Positions 63,993-64,000 of a stretch of 64,000 bases of DNA are shown in pieces. Below the pieces are notes generated by a model, which saw only the letters and a list, made by a program, of their open reading frames with translations, did not search any database and was not told the origin of the DNA. This stretch comes from Bacteroidales bacterium (GTDB taxonomy: Bacteria > Bacteroidota > Bacteroidia > Bacteroidales > P3), in contig JAFSPS010000050.1 in the NCBI GenBank assembly GCA_017451385.1, forward strand, positions 1 to 64,000, in the 5' to 3' direction. The position numbers and the translations under genes are program-made. Each line of letters begins with the position of its first letter. The first letter of the stretch is position 1.

Positions 63993-64000
63993 TGTATGTT

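Overview
The window is chromosomal DNA of a Bacteroidales bacterium. Visible reasons: promoters of the Bacteroidetes type (TTTG, 19 bases, TAnnTTTG) in front of tRNA and ribosomal genes, A-rich stretches before start codons instead of strong Shine-Dalgarno sites, type IX secretion (T9SS) cargo domains with a PorE-like OmpA protein, SusC/HmuR-style outer-membrane physiology, and a complete hmuYRSTUV haem locus. Several families (HmuY, calycin-like lipoprotein, DUF5106 thioredoxin) point to the Prevotella/Porphyromonas side of the order; the genus cannot be fixed from the sequence alone.

Layout. 1-400: a two-gene tRNA-Leu unit on the minus strand. 0.7-8.4 kb: PorE-like T9SS anchor, miaA, a large T9SS type B cargo protein and a Ser/Gly/His repeat protein. 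8.6-12 kb: rpmB-rpsU, a short overlapping ORF pair with its own promoter, a palindromic repeat and a T9SS type A cargo protein. 12.1-17.2 kb (minus): HU protein, fmt, ribH, rpoN and a polysaccharide flippase. 17.3-19.3 kb: tRNA-Cys, a secreted protein and nadD. 19.4-21.6 kb (minus): an AT-rich type II restriction-modification pair whose endonuclease carries an A7-tract frameshift. 22-23.4 kb: a possible structured RNA and a PKD-domain lipoprotein gene interrupted by TGA exactly at the lipobox cysteine. 23.4-31 kb: ruvC, a TatD hydrolase, a glycosyltransferase, trmH, the remnant of a phage-type polyvalent protein, and a minus-strand group of lipoprotein, sugar transferase and FKBP isomerase. 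31-35.3 kb: M16 peptidase, NAD(P)H-hydrate dehydratase, tRNA-Asn. 35.4-45.3 kb: a calycin-like lipoprotein followed by hmuY, hmuR, a CobN-like hmuS, hmuT, hmuU and hmuV.

45.3-53.6 kb is the most interesting part: a probable defence island. Behind a strong promoter and a leader with a long hairpin lie a PLD-nuclease/SNF2-translocase fusion, a small acidic coiled-coil protein and an Eco57I/PglX-like adenine methyltransferase whose C-terminal recognition part is visibly more AT-rich. Next comes an AAA+ ATPase preceded by three 15-bp palindromes spaced exactly 32 bp. The parts are of known families; the arrangement looks like a split single-chain (type ISP-like) restriction system but has no canonical name that I can assign.

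53.7-64 kb: rpmE2, a thioredoxin-fold protein, a DUF4160/DUF2442 toxin-antitoxin-like pair, and a minus-strand RND efflux operon (OmpH-like protein, adaptor, permease, outer-membrane factor).
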